From assembly GCA_014728175.1 (NCBI GenBank), contig WJMA01000030.1, forward strand, positions 1 through 33,308: a stretch of 33,308 bases of DNA, read 5' to 3'. Both the position numbers and the translations under genes were made by a program. The first letter of the stretch is position 1. Each line of letters starts with the position of its first letter. This DNA comes from Candidatus Fermentibacterota bacterium (lineage in GTDB: Bacteria; Fermentibacterota; Fermentibacteria; Fermentibacterales; JCC-6). Shown here piece by piece: positions 8,145 through 16,823 of the stretch. Below the pieces are notes generated by a model. That model had not been told where the DNA came from. It saw only the letters and a program-made list of their open reading frames with translations, and searched no databases.

Positions 8145-9242
8145 GTGGACAAATGCTACCTGTGTCCGTCCCTCGCCTCCGCCCTGGTGCTTCTGCTGGC
8201 TCTGTCCTCGTCGGCGGGGGCGTTCGGGTATGGTGACGCCACGGGCAACGGTTCGACATTACCTGGCATAGATCCCCTGTCGATGGGCATGGGGGGAGCC
8301 AGAGCGATAAATCCGGAAGGTCCCACCAGCATCTTCCTGAACCCTGCCCGCATGTCCTCCGGTGAGGGAACCGCGCTGTTTCTTGGAGGTGGTCCGGCCA
8401 TAGTCTCGGAGACCGTGGAGGACTCCACGGGCAAGTACAAGAGAAGCTACGCGGGTTTGGGCCAGATCTGCCTGGCGGCGGGAACGGGCCTGACCGGCGG
8501 GATATCCGGTGGATTGGGCGTGGCGCGGGTTACGGACCACACGTACGACGGGGTGAGATTCCTGGACGAGGACCCGGAAAATCCTGGGGTAGTCACGGAC
8601 ATAGAGTACTTCGACTCCGCCGGCGGCCTATGGGAGGCGGTGGGAGGCCTGGCCTTTCGCGCCACGGAATGGCTGGACGTGGGAGCCTCGGTCGGCGGAA
8701 GGTTCGGTTCATACGACTACACGTTCACCCACCAGGACCTGGTGGAGGGAACCAGCACCGATTCAACCGGAGGGTGGGACGAGAGCGGCCTATGTTGGCA
8801 CGCAGGGGCTTCGGCACGCTTCGAGTGGATAGCGCTGGGAACGTCCTACGCCGCCGGAGACGATCGCTATCCATCCCGCTTCGCCCTGGGTGGTCTCATC
8901 TACACCGATCCCGTCGGTAACCAGGCCCTGGGCCTGGAGTTCGAGGTGGCGTCCATCGGTGGTGACCGCTGCTATACCGGAAGGCTGGTTGGCCAGTTCA
9001 GTCTCAGCAAGTCGCTGCGCCTGCGTGCCGGCTGCTTCCTGATAGACAGGCCGGCGCTGTCCGAGTCGGAGAGCGTAGGTCTGGCGGGTGGGGGTAGAAT
9101 CGGTTGGGGAGACCTGGGGCTGGAATTCTCCCTGGCCTGGCTGACCGACAAGAGGGACGAGCCCATATTCAGATTAGAAAACGCCTATTACGTCTCCGAT
9201 AATCCCGCTCTGGTTGCGGTAGGTCTGGACTGGAGGATCTGA
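8145..9242 (+). CDS. Outer-membrane beta-barrel protein (PorV/FadL-like), paralog 1
   Basis: An N-terminal signal peptide (hydrophobic core ALVLLLALSSSAGAFG) is followed by a conserved opening: GYGDATG, MGMGGARAINPEGPTSIFLNPA. This layout is typical of FadL/PorV/UPF0164 barrels of FCB bacteria. The remainder alternates short amphipathic strands with glycine-rich turns, ending in VAVGLDWRI, as expected for the last strand of a barrel. The start is GTG 8145 with AAGGCGGTG just upstream. It follows the vor operon by 35 bases and may be read through from it. It is a paralog of 9863-10996: both share the GYG opening, the NPA block and an EAxxGxxF..GGRFGS(Y/T)DYT segment. Function is unknown; in T9SS bacteria, PorV relatives shuttle secreted cargo. 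Confidence 0.75.
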   Translation: MDKCYLCPSLASALVLLLALSSSAGAFGYGDATGNGSTLPGIDPLSMGMGGARAINPEGPTSIFLNPARMSSGEGTALFLGGGPAIVSETVEDSTGKYKRSYAGLGQICLAAGTGLTGGISGGLGVARVTDHTYDGVRFLDEDPENPGVVTDIEYFDSAGGLWEAVGGLAFRATEWLDVGASVGGRFGSYDYTFTHQDLVEGTSTDSTGGWDESGLCWHAGASARFEWIALGTSYAAGDDRYPSRFALGGLIYTDPVGNQALGLEFEVASIGGDRCYTGRLVGQFSLSKSLRLRAGCFLIDRPALSESESVGLAGGGRIGWGDLGLEFSLAWLTDKRDEPIFRLENAYYVSDNPALVAVGLDWRI

Positions 9243-9255
9243 CCGCCCGGCCGAC

Positions 9256-9702
9256 TCAGGATTCGTTCCGAAGATCGTACCTCTGGATCTCCTCTTGCTG
9301 GAAGAACAGGCCTATTTCCCTTTCCGCGGATTTCGACGAGTCCGACGCATGGACGATGTTGCAGGTTATGGAGATTGCGTAGTCGCCGCGAATGGTTCCC
9401 GGAGAAGCCTTTGACGGATCGGTAGGCCCGGCCATCGACCTGGCGATGGAGATGGCCTTCGGCCCTTCGATTACCGTAAGCACCACCGGCCCGCTGGTAA
9501 TGAAGCCGACCAGCTCTTCGTAGAAGCTCTTGCCCTCGTGCTCGGCGTAGTGCTCGGCCGCCTTGCTCCTGGACATCGTAGCCATCTTCAACCCGGCGAT
9601 TTTAAGCCCTCTTCGCTCGAACCTGGACAACAGATCTCCCACCAGACCTCTTCGGACTCCGTTCGGCTTGATTATCACCAGAGTACGCTCCAACGTAGCC
9701 AT
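9256..9702 (-). CDS. ndk: Nucleoside diphosphate kinase
   Basis: Transfers the gamma phosphate between nucleoside triphosphates and diphosphates through a phosphohistidine. The family opening RTLVIIKPNGV and the segment SMAGPTDPSKASPGTIRGDY are intact. The catalytic histidine is H118 in NIVHASDS; the usual GSDS here reads ASDS. The 148-residue length is normal. ATG 9702 has purine-rich AAGGGAAGG immediately upstream. It is convergent with the first barrel gene (14-base gap) and divergent from the second, so it sits alone between two paralogs. Confidence 0.96.
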   Translation of the reverse strand: MATLERTLVIIKPNGVRRGLVGDLLSRFERRGLKIAGLKMATMSRSKAAEHYAEHEGKSFYEELVGFITSGPVVLTVIEGPKAISIARSMAGPTDPSKASPGTIRGDYAISITCNIVHASDSSKSAEREIGLFFQQEEIQRYDLRNES

Positions 9703-9862
9703 CCTTCCCTTGCTTTCGGGTCTTGTGTTGTCTTGGGGTGTACCCGCATTCGGTCAGGCAATATCATAAGCCTTGCTCCTGGAGAAAGCATCTCCCGCAG
9801 CGGTTCTTGAAGAGTTCTCAATATCCGGCTTTTTGCGTTGCGGATCTCGAAGGGATTGCCAG

Positions 9863-10996
9863 ATGAATTCGAATCGTTACGGTGGACTCATGCTCCGGTT
9901 TTCGTTGCGCCTGGCGCTGGCCGTTGCTCCTCTCGTTCCGTTATTGGCTCTGCCGTCTCCCTGTAGCGGTTACGGTTACCACGACGCCCTGGGAATGGGA
10001 ACCCCGGTACCGGGAAGCACCGCCTTGGCAATAGCCGAGGGCGGCCCGTTGGCCGTGGGAATGGATGGGCCGTCCGCGCTGTTCAGCAATCCCGCCGGGC
10101 TTTCCCTGTACGACGGGGCTCTTTCGGTCCAGGCCAGCGGCGGTCTGCTCTGGTGGACGGAGCAGGTTACCGGTGATACCATGACCACCGTGCGTACGGG
10201 AAACCAGCTGGGAAACCTGGCCCTGGCGGTCGGATTTCCGCTGGGCGACGAGTTGATTGTCTCCACCGGCCTGGCCAAGGTCAGCACCAACTCCTACTTC
10301 GGTTCCCACGACATTCCCAGCGAACCCTACCAGCCCGGTGACGAGGACAGCATAGAGGTGGTCGAGTCTTCGGGCGGGCTGTGGGAAGCCCTGGCCGGGG
10401 TAAGAATGAGCCTGCCCAGGGGCTTCGTGGGGGGGCTTGCCCTGGGGGGACGGTTCGGAAGCACCGACTACACGTACACCAAGTCATCCTCCGTTCCCGG
10501 AAGCGGAACCGGGAAGACGGAGTACTGGGAATGGTCCGAGAGAGAGCTCTGCGTGCACGGAGGTCTACTGGCCGAGGGCGAGCTCGGCAGAATCGGGATC
10601 AGCTACGTCTCCGGCTCCGACCATTACTATTCCCGGCTGGCGGTGGGAGTGCAGTTCGTGGCCGAGAGAATAGGTAACACCGTGGTCGGGCTGGAAGGAG
10701 AGCTGGAATCTCCCTTCGACAAGAATCTGGTCACCGGAAGGTATTTTCTCAACGTCCCCCTGAGCTCCAGGATAGGAATGACCGGCGGATTGACCCTCAA
10801 CCAGAGCGAGACCGCGGACAAGGCCAGAGCCGGGTTCTCCTTCGGCGGGTCGGTTGAAACCATGGACACCAGGATGGAGCTGGGCGTCTCCTGGCAGTCG
10901 AACAAGAGGCCCGGAAGCACCTTCGAGTCGGAGGCCGCAGACTACGTGGACGACTCCGGCCTCATCTTCTCTCTGGGCTTGATGCGTTCGCTGTAG
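9863..10996 (+). CDS. Outer-membrane beta-barrel protein (PorV/FadL-like), paralog 2
   Basis: A signal peptide with the core RLALAVAPLVPLLALPSPCSG is followed by GYGYHDALGMGTPVPGSTALAI and GPSALFSNPAGLSLYDGAL (given as its parts). This parallels the opening of the barrel at 8145. The body shows alternating strands with glycine and aromatic residues, and it shares GGRFGSTDYTYT with its paralog. The closing strand is SLGLMRSL. I chose ATG 9863 (MNSNRYGG), with AAGGGA about eight bases upstream. The frame is open to 9773 but that part lacks a signal sequence. Probably outer membrane; a role in lipid uptake or cargo handling is only a guess. Confidence 0.72.
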   Translation: MNSNRYGGLMLRFSLRLALAVAPLVPLLALPSPCSGYGYHDALGMGTPVPGSTALAIAEGGPLAVGMDGPSALFSNPAGLSLYDGALSVQASGGLLWWTEQVTGDTMTTVRTGNQLGNLALAVGFPLGDELIVSTGLAKVSTNSYFGSHDIPSEPYQPGDEDSIEVVESSGGLWEALAGVRMSLPRGFVGGLALGGRFGSTDYTYTKSSSVPGSGTGKTEYWEWSERELCVHGGLLAEGELGRIGISYVSGSDHYYSRLAVGVQFVAERIGNTVVGLEGELESPFDKNLVTGRYFLNVPLSSRIGMTGGLTLNQSETADKARAGFSFGGSVETMDTRMELGVSWQSNKRPGSTFESEAADYVDDSGLIFSLGLMRSL

Positions 10997-11054
10997 CGTA
11001 TGCCGCCCTTCTAGCATGGTAGTCATGATGGATCGATCGAGAGGCTGTTGACGT

Positions 11055-14000
11055 ATGCCACTCTCCTGGGCCGTGCTGCTGTACGATGAGCAGAGCGGCG
11101 TGGTATCGATAAGTGGTGACGCGGAAAAGCTTCTCGGGGCATCGGCCGAGGCCCTGATTGGTTCGGAGGATCCTCTTTCCATCCTGCCGGAGTCCGTATC
11201 CAGGTTGATGGCTGAGAGCTCGCCCGGCGAGGTCCGTCCGATCACCGGGCGGGGTACGGAGGGAATCGTCCGAACCACCGATGAGGGCACGGAAGTGATC
11301 GTTCTGGGAAGCCCGGAAACTGCTGCCGGGGACCTCCAGCTGGTGGAGGATCTGGCCGCGGGAGTCGTCGGTGCGGATCCCAAAGGGGTGATCCATGTTT
11401 GGAACCGGGCGATGCAGGACATCTTCCATGTTCCCACCGATTACGCCATAGGAAAAAGGCTGGATGACGTTCTGAAACCCCCCCTTCTTTACGGCTGGGA
11501 CTCCATCGTGGCCCGGACCCTCGACGGCAAGCAGATGAAGGTGGAGTGCAGACCGGGACACGACCGAAGAATCGAGGCCAAGTTCGCCCGGGGAGGTCCG
11601 GGCGTGGTGGGCACCTTCCTGGATACGACGGAAAGCTTTCTTACCGAGAAACGACTGAGAACCAACAGACGTATGAACCAGGCCTACTTCCAGAGCATCG
11701 GCACCGGCCTGGTCCTGTTCGGCCCCGATTTTCGCATACTAATATCCAACAAGTCGTTCGGTAGGCTCTTCGGAGTGACCGACAGCCTGTTGGGCATGCC
11801 GCTGTACGAGGTTCTGCCCGACGAGAGCTTCGTGGGAATAGAAAGGTACGCCGGAGAGCTCTTCGACGGATCGGGCAAGGAGGTGGAGCCTGACCTGGTA
11901 TCCTTCCAGCTGCCGGACGGAAGCACCAGTCACGTGGTCCAGTCTCTTAAACCCCTGCAGTCGGAGTCCGGTGAGGTCTCGTACTGCGTAGGGATATTCG
12001 AGGACGCAACCCGAACCGTAGAGGCCGAGAGCAAGCTGCGGCTGTTCAGGGAGAGGATCGGCAAGGTCCCCGAAATGCTCCAGGCGCTGGAGAGGGAGTC
12101 TCTGTCCGAGGTATCCCGAGAGTTGTCTTTGGCTCTTCTGGACTATCTAAGCTGTAAGGCGGCGGCGGTCTACATAGCGGATCCCTACTCCGGCACCACC
12201 CTGTCCGGCAGCGCGGGCGACTGGAACACCGACCTTCCTACCGATTTCTCGGACCTGGACCTTCCGGCTTCCGTCTGGACACGTCTTCCCGGGAGCCTCC
12301 TTCGAGAACACGAGCTGGGCTCACTGGTCGATCACGTGGAAAGTTGTCTGGTTCTCCCGGTGGGATCGGGAAGCAGGAATACGGGCTTCATACTGGCCTC
12401 GGGATGCTTCGAGGAATCAACGAACGAGCTGTTCGGTCTGGGCAGAATGGCGGCAGAGCTGCTGCACCGAAGAATGACCGGCTCGCGCGAAAGCTCGGAG
12501 AAGGAACAGCTCGGATACGTCCTGCAGAAAACCACCGGGTTCATAGACGACGTGGTGAGCAGCCTGGACACTCCCCTGGCCGCGTTCAGCGGAGACTGGA
12601 AGATCATTTACTGGAACAGGGCGATGGCCAGGGCCACGGGAGTATCGGAGAAGGAAGCGTCCAGTCATCCTCAAAAGGCTGCGGATACGCTCTTCGAGCC
12701 CGCCGGCGGGGTGGGGTCGATCCGCCGCAGGATAGGCTCCGACTCGGCACCGGTGAGACCGATGACCTGGAATCTCACCTCGGCGGATGGCGAGAGCGGC
12801 TCCTACGCATGGAGGGTGATATCCACAAAGTCCCCCAGAAGCGATACGGTGGAGCCGGTAACCGTGGTCAGCGGCCTTCCTCTGGATCAGGAGGAGGGCC
12901 CGGGGAAGGTAGGTGTGACCTCCGAGCTTTATCAGGGAATAGCCGAGAGTGTGGTGGAGATGCTCTCGGCCGAGACCGAGTCCGACCTTACCGAGGCCGT
13001 GGCCGAGGCCCTACTGCATTCCACGAGGGCTTCCAGGGTGACGGTGACCCTGGAGACCGGAGCCAAAGCCACCAGGTCGCAGAGGACCACGGAGGATCGT
13101 CAGGAGCTCACCCGGTGGGAGATACCCCTGGAGAGGTCTGGAGCGAAGCTGGGCGTATGCGAGCTGGAGGGCGGAGAAAGGACCGACCTGGCCGACGAGA
13201 TAGCGCTGGTGGCGGGAGTTGCCGTATCCGGCTTCCGGCAGATGAGGCTGGGCTCGGAGATCATCGGAATGCAGGAGGAAGAGAGAGGGACCCAGATTCT
13301 CTCCGACCTGTCCGGGAACGTCATCTATTCGGTGCAGGGCGATCTCGGCAGCGTGGTCGAGGGAGGGCCGAACCGGGTGGAAGACCTGTTGGAGGGAACC
13401 GACCTCTCCATGATCGAAAGATGGATCGCCAAGGCCGTCGCCAGGGGAAGAACGGTGGCCAGTATGCATCTGGAATCCGGCAACGTGCGCCAGGTGGTGA
13501 TCACCTCCATGGGCCGCCGGGGCTCGGAGAAAGCGCTTCTGCTTTGGCAGGTGTACGAGGTTCGGCCGGAGGAACTGGGCTGCAGCCCCGAGGCTGTGCA
13601 GGGCCATCTGTACTCAATGCTGGCGGAGCTTTCGGATTCCCTCCGGGCCAACCTTCTGGCCGTCGGCAGGATTCTGGAGGGAGACGATCCGGTCAACAGC
13701 GCGGTCAACGCATCGGTCTACGAGTTCAGGGCCATGAGGAGAATACTCTTCGACCTCGGTCTGATCCATAACGCGCTCTCCGGTCCCACCGAGCAGGTGG
13801 AGGCGGAGGAGATACTGGATGCGGTTTCCAGGAGAGAGGTACGGAGGGGGAGAAGGCCGCCGGACATAGATATAGAGGGAGACCTGCCCCGGGTGGAGGG
13901 CAACAGGGACGTTCTGGTGGACCTCCTGGCCAGGATCAGCGAGCTGGTCCTTCTGACGGGCTCGGTTCTACTCACCGTTCGCCCCCGGTCCGGCTTCGCC

Positions 14001-14234
14001 TACGGTCCGGAGGCCAGCCTCTCGGGGGTGGGCCTGAGCATCAATTTCAAGGGGGGGATGGACGTCGCCATGCCGGTGGAAGCTTCCCGTATAGTCGAGG
14101 AGCTCCAGAGCGGAACCCTCAGTCCGGAGGCGGAGCTGGGGATCATGGCCTTGATAGCCGAGCTCTGCGGGGGGGAGCTGAAAGGCGATCCCGGGGAGCA
14201 TACCCTCGTACTGAATCTACCGGGCTCAGCCTAG
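11055..14234 (+). CDS. Multi-PAS/GAF sensor protein with degenerate histidine kinase core
   Basis: A 1059-residue soluble sensor. PAS-like domains sit near residues 95-195 (VVGADPKGVIHVWNRAM), 210-330 (ILISNKSFGRLFGV) and 510-610 (AAFSGDWKIIYWNRAMARATG), with another at about 755-840. GAF-like regions lie at about 345-480 and 630-750. The C-terminus has the order of a histidine kinase. LAELSDSLRANLLAV (856-870) aligns with the usual LANMSHELRTPLNAI, but the phospho-acceptor His is Asp861. DVLVDLLARISELV (952-965) replaces the N box and has no Asn. ELGIMALIAELCGGEL (from 1027) replaces the G2 box GLGLAIV. It is therefore probably a kinase-dead scaffold or regulator. No response regulator or transmembrane segment is evident. 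ATG 11055 has GAGAGG upstream. Confidence 0.8.
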   Translation: MPLSWAVLLYDEQSGVVSISGDAEKLLGASAEALIGSEDPLSILPESVSRLMAESSPGEVRPITGRGTEGIVRTTDEGTEVIVLGSPETAAGDLQLVEDLAAGVVGADPKGVIHVWNRAMQDIFHVPTDYAIGKRLDDVLKPPLLYGWDSIVARTLDGKQMKVECRPGHDRRIEAKFARGGPGVVGTFLDTTESFLTEKRLRTNRRMNQAYFQSIGTGLVLFGPDFRILISNKSFGRLFGVTDSLLGMPLYEVLPDESFVGIERYAGELFDGSGKEVEPDLVSFQLPDGSTSHVVQSLKPLQSESGEVSYCVGIFEDATRTVEAESKLRLFRERIGKVPEMLQALERESLSEVSRELSLALLDYLSCKAAAVYIADPYSGTTLSGSAGDWNTDLPTDFSDLDLPASVWTRLPGSLLREHELGSLVDHVESCLVLPVGSGSRNTGFILASGCFEESTNELFGLGRMAAELLHRRMTGSRESSEKEQLGYVLQKTTGFIDDVVSSLDTPLAAFSGDWKIIYWNRAMARATGVSEKEASSHPQKAADTLFEPAGGVGSIRRRIGSDSAPVRPMTWNLTSADGESGSYAWRVISTKSPRSDTVEPVTVVSGLPLDQEEGPGKVGVTSELYQGIAESVVEMLSAETESDLTEAVAEALLHSTRASRVTVTLETGAKATRSQRTTEDRQELTRWEIPLERSGAKLGVCELEGGERTDLADEIALVAGVAVSGFRQMRLGSEIIGMQEEERGTQILSDLSGNVIYSVQGDLGSVVEGGPNRVEDLLEGTDLSMIERWIAKAVARGRTVASMHLESGNVRQVVITSMGRRGSEKALLLWQVYEVRPEELGCSPEAVQGHLYSMLAELSDSLRANLLAVGRILEGDDPVNSAVNASVYEFRAMRRILFDLGLIHNALSGPTEQVEAEEILDAVSRREVRRGRRPPDIDIEGDLPRVEGNRDVLVDLLARISELVLLTGSVLLTVRPRSGFAYGPEASLSGVGLSINFKGGMDVAMPVEASRIVEELQSGTLSPEAELGIMALIAELCGGELKGDPGEHTLVLNLPGSA

Positions 14235-14247
14235 CCCCGTCGGGTCT

Positions 14248-14276
14248 TTACCCCCCCGCGGGGGATTCCTTATAGT
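14248..14276 (+). promoter_or_regulatory. Probable leuS promoter with GC palindrome in the spacer
   Basis: TTTACC (14248-14253) and TATAGT (14271-14276) are separated by 17 bases. The start point would fall near 14283, followed by AAGGAGGG at 14301-14308 and the TTG start at 14315. The spacer holds the perfect 12-bp palindrome CCCCCGCGGGGG (14253-14264). The palindrome could be an operator, or a weak terminator for the upstream sensor gene, although no T-tract follows it. Confidence 0.4.
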
Positions 14277-14314
14277 CAGCCTTCCCGAACCATATCCAAT
14301 AAGGAGGGAACAAG

Positions 14315-16771
14315 TTGAATCGCTATGACTTCCGTGCTATCGAGGACAGGTGGCGAGCCCGGTGGCGGAAGATGGATCTCTATCTGACCGGCACCGACCC
14401 GGACAGGGACCCCTTTTACTGCCTGGATTTCTTCCCCTATCCCTCCGGAGCCGGGCTATCCGTAGGTCATTGCAAGAACTACGTTCCCACCGACGTGATC
14501 AGCCGCAAGAAAAGGCAGGAAGGCTACAACGTGCTTCATCCCATGGGGTGGGACGCTTTCGGCCAACCCACGGAGGAGTACGCTATAAAAACCGGCGTTC
14601 ATCCCAGGGAGGTCACCGGACGCAACACCCGGACCTACAAGCGCCAGATGAAGCTGATCGAGACGGATTACGACTGGTCCCGGGAGATCGATTCCAGCGA
14701 CCCCGACTACTACAAGTGGACCCAGTACTTCTTCCTGCTTCTGTACGACCGGGGGCTCGCTTACCAGGACACCAGCTACCAGATGTGGTGTCCCAGGTGC
14801 CGGATAGTGCTCTCCAACGAGGAAGCCGCGGGTGGCCTCTGCTGGAGATGCGACGGCGAGGTTACCCGGAAGAGGATGAAACAGTGGTTCTTCAAGATCA
14901 CGGATTACTCGGAGAGGTTGTTGTCCGATCTGGACGACCTCGACTGGCCGGACAGCATAAAATCGATGCAGCGCAATTGGATAGGAAAATCGAAAGGGGC
15001 GGAGATAGACTTCACCGTCCACACCGCTTCCGGGGAGGAGATTCCACTTTCCGTCTTCACCACCAGGCTGGATACCATCTTCGGGGCCACCTTCTGCGTG
15101 GTGGCCCCGGAGTATTCCCGGCTGAGCGATCTGACCACGCCGGAACGGGCCGAGGAGGTGGAGGACTACGTAAGCAGGGCGAGGAAGAGAAGTGACCGAG
15201 ACCGGCTGGCCGTCTCGGAGAGAGAGAAGACCGGAGTGTTCACGGGAAGCTACGCCATCAACCCCTACAACGGGCGGGAGATCCCCGTATTCGTCGCGGA
15301 CTACGTCCTGGAGGGTTACGGGACGTCTGCTATAATGGCGGTTCCGGCCCACGATGATAGAGACTACGCCTTCGCTAAAAAGTTCGATCTGGATGTGGTG
15401 GAGGTGGTGGCGCCGGGAGGAGAGCCGCAGGGCGTGGAGGACGGAGCAACCATGGCGGACGGCCTTCTCATTAACAGCGGTTCCTTCGATGGGCTGGACT
15501 CACAAACCGCACGCGAGAGGATGGCCGAGCATGCCCGCCGGGAAGGGTTCGGCAGGGCGGAGGTAAGGTACAGGATCCGGGACTGGGTGGTCAGCAGGCA
15601 GCGCTACTGGGGAGCGCCCATCCCGATGGTGCACTGCGACCGCTGCGGACCGGTGCCGGACAGGGACCTGCCCGTGGAGCTTCCGGAGGTGGAGAGCTAC
15701 CAGCCCGACGAGACCGGCCGCTCACCCCTGGCTCGGGCGGAGGACTGGGTAGAGACCACCTGTCCCTCATGCGGAGAACCCGCATTGAGGGACACCAATA
15801 CCATGGCCTGCTTCGCCTGCTCTTCCTGGTACTTCCTCAGGTTCGCCTCCCCGCACGAGAAGGATCGTCCCTTCGATCCCCGGGCGGTCGAGTACTGGCT
15901 TCCGGTGGACCTGTACGTGGGAGGCGCGGAGCACGCGGTCATGCACCTCATATACGCCAGATTCTGGACCAAGGTTATGTACGACGCGGGCCTGATCGGC
16001 TTCCGGGAGCCCTTCCTGGTCCTTCGCAACCAGGGAATGATCCTGGGCGAGGACGGACAGAAGATGTCCAAGTCCAAGGGAAACGTGGTCACTCCCGACG
16101 AGATGGTGGAGAGGTACGGCGCGGATGCCCTCAGGCTGTACGTGCTGTTCATGGGCCCTTTCGAGGCCGATCTGGTCTGGAGCGAGGAGGGGATAGCCGG
16201 GGTATACAGGTTCCTGGGCAGGTTATGGAGCATCTGCTGCGAATGCCCCGAAGACCCCGGCGATGATAAGAGCCCTTCCCTGGCCTCTGAGGTGAGGCAC
16301 CACCTGGCAACCACCCTGATGAGGGTCACCCGGGACGTGGAATCTTTCAAGTTCAACACGGCGGTGGCCGCCCTGATGGAGTTCGTGAACTTCCTCTCCT
16401 CCCGACGGGAGGAATCTTCGACCGCCGCCTCGACCTGGAGGGGGGCCATTCGGGACCTCCTGACGGTAATGGCCCCCATGACCCCCTTCATAACCGAGGA
16501 ACTGTGGCACAGGCTGGGCTTTTCCGGGGAAACGGTTCACAGGCATCCGTGGCCGGAATGGTCGGAATCGGATCTGAAGCGGGATACCGTAGAGATGGTT
16601 GTTCAGGTGAGGGGCAGGATAAGGGCCCGAATCACGGTGGACGCGGACGCCTCGGAAGAGGAGATCAAACGAGCCGCCCTCCGCCATGAGAGGATCGCGT
16701 CGATACTGGACGGGAAGGAACCCGGACGGGTCATCGTGGTTCCCGGCAGCCTGGTCAACATCATTCCATAA
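14315..16771 (+). CDS. leuS: Leucyl-tRNA synthetase
   Basis: A class I synthetase charging tRNA-Leu. The N-terminal YPSGAGLSVGHCKNY holds the HIGH-type motif as SVGH (49-52), with the usual first His replaced by Ser. VLHPMGWDAFGQPTEEYAIK and KMSKS (583-587) are canonical. The CP1 editing domain is present, with TTRLDTIFGATF and SAIMAVPAHDDRDYAF including the Asp that limits leucine editing. A zinc site (CPRC...CWRC) lies near residue 165, and a second Cys cluster near 480. The length of 818 is normal for bacterial LeuS. The start is TTG 14315, six bases after AAGGAGGG. It converges on the C25 protease gene and shares a hairpin terminator with it. Confidence 0.97.
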   Translation: MNRYDFRAIEDRWRARWRKMDLYLTGTDPDRDPFYCLDFFPYPSGAGLSVGHCKNYVPTDVISRKKRQEGYNVLHPMGWDAFGQPTEEYAIKTGVHPREVTGRNTRTYKRQMKLIETDYDWSREIDSSDPDYYKWTQYFFLLLYDRGLAYQDTSYQMWCPRCRIVLSNEEAAGGLCWRCDGEVTRKRMKQWFFKITDYSERLLSDLDDLDWPDSIKSMQRNWIGKSKGAEIDFTVHTASGEEIPLSVFTTRLDTIFGATFCVVAPEYSRLSDLTTPERAEEVEDYVSRARKRSDRDRLAVSEREKTGVFTGSYAINPYNGREIPVFVADYVLEGYGTSAIMAVPAHDDRDYAFAKKFDLDVVEVVAPGGEPQGVEDGATMADGLLINSGSFDGLDSQTARERMAEHARREGFGRAEVRYRIRDWVVSRQRYWGAPIPMVHCDRCGPVPDRDLPVELPEVESYQPDETGRSPLARAEDWVETTCPSCGEPALRDTNTMACFACSSWYFLRFASPHEKDRPFDPRAVEYWLPVDLYVGGAEHAVMHLIYARFWTKVMYDAGLIGFREPFLVLRNQGMILGEDGQKMSKSKGNVVTPDEMVERYGADALRLYVLFMGPFEADLVWSEEGIAGVYRFLGRLWSICCECPEDPGDDKSPSLASEVRHHLATTLMRVTRDVESFKFNTAVAALMEFVNFLSSRREESSTAASTWRGAIRDLLTVMAPMTPFITEELWHRLGFSGETVHRHPWPEWSESDLKRDTVEMVVQVRGRIRARITVDADASEEEIKRAALRHERIASILDGKEPGRVIVVPGSLVNIIP

Positions 16772-16776
16772 AAGGA

Positions 16777-16806
16777 AAAGGGGCGAGTCTCTCGACCCGC
16801 CCCTTT
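16777..16806. terminator. Intrinsic terminator between leuS and the C25 protease gene
   Basis: The arms AAAGGGGCG (16777-16785) and CGCCCCTTT (16798-16806) form a nine-base-pair stem with a 12-base loop. On the minus strand the stem is followed by a T-rich run (TTTTCCTTTTA), so it works best for the protease transcript. On the plus strand the run is shorter, but the stem lies directly after the leuS stop and may serve both. Confidence 0.75.
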
Positions 16807-16823
16807 CCGACCTTGATCGGTCT

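Noticed and set aside
6592-8259. Long open frame on the minus strand opposite the vor beta-gamma gene
   Set aside because: It is antisense to a gene with clear family motifs, has low-complexity His/Gly/Val-rich composition and no recognisable domain; it follows from codon bias in GC-rich DNA.
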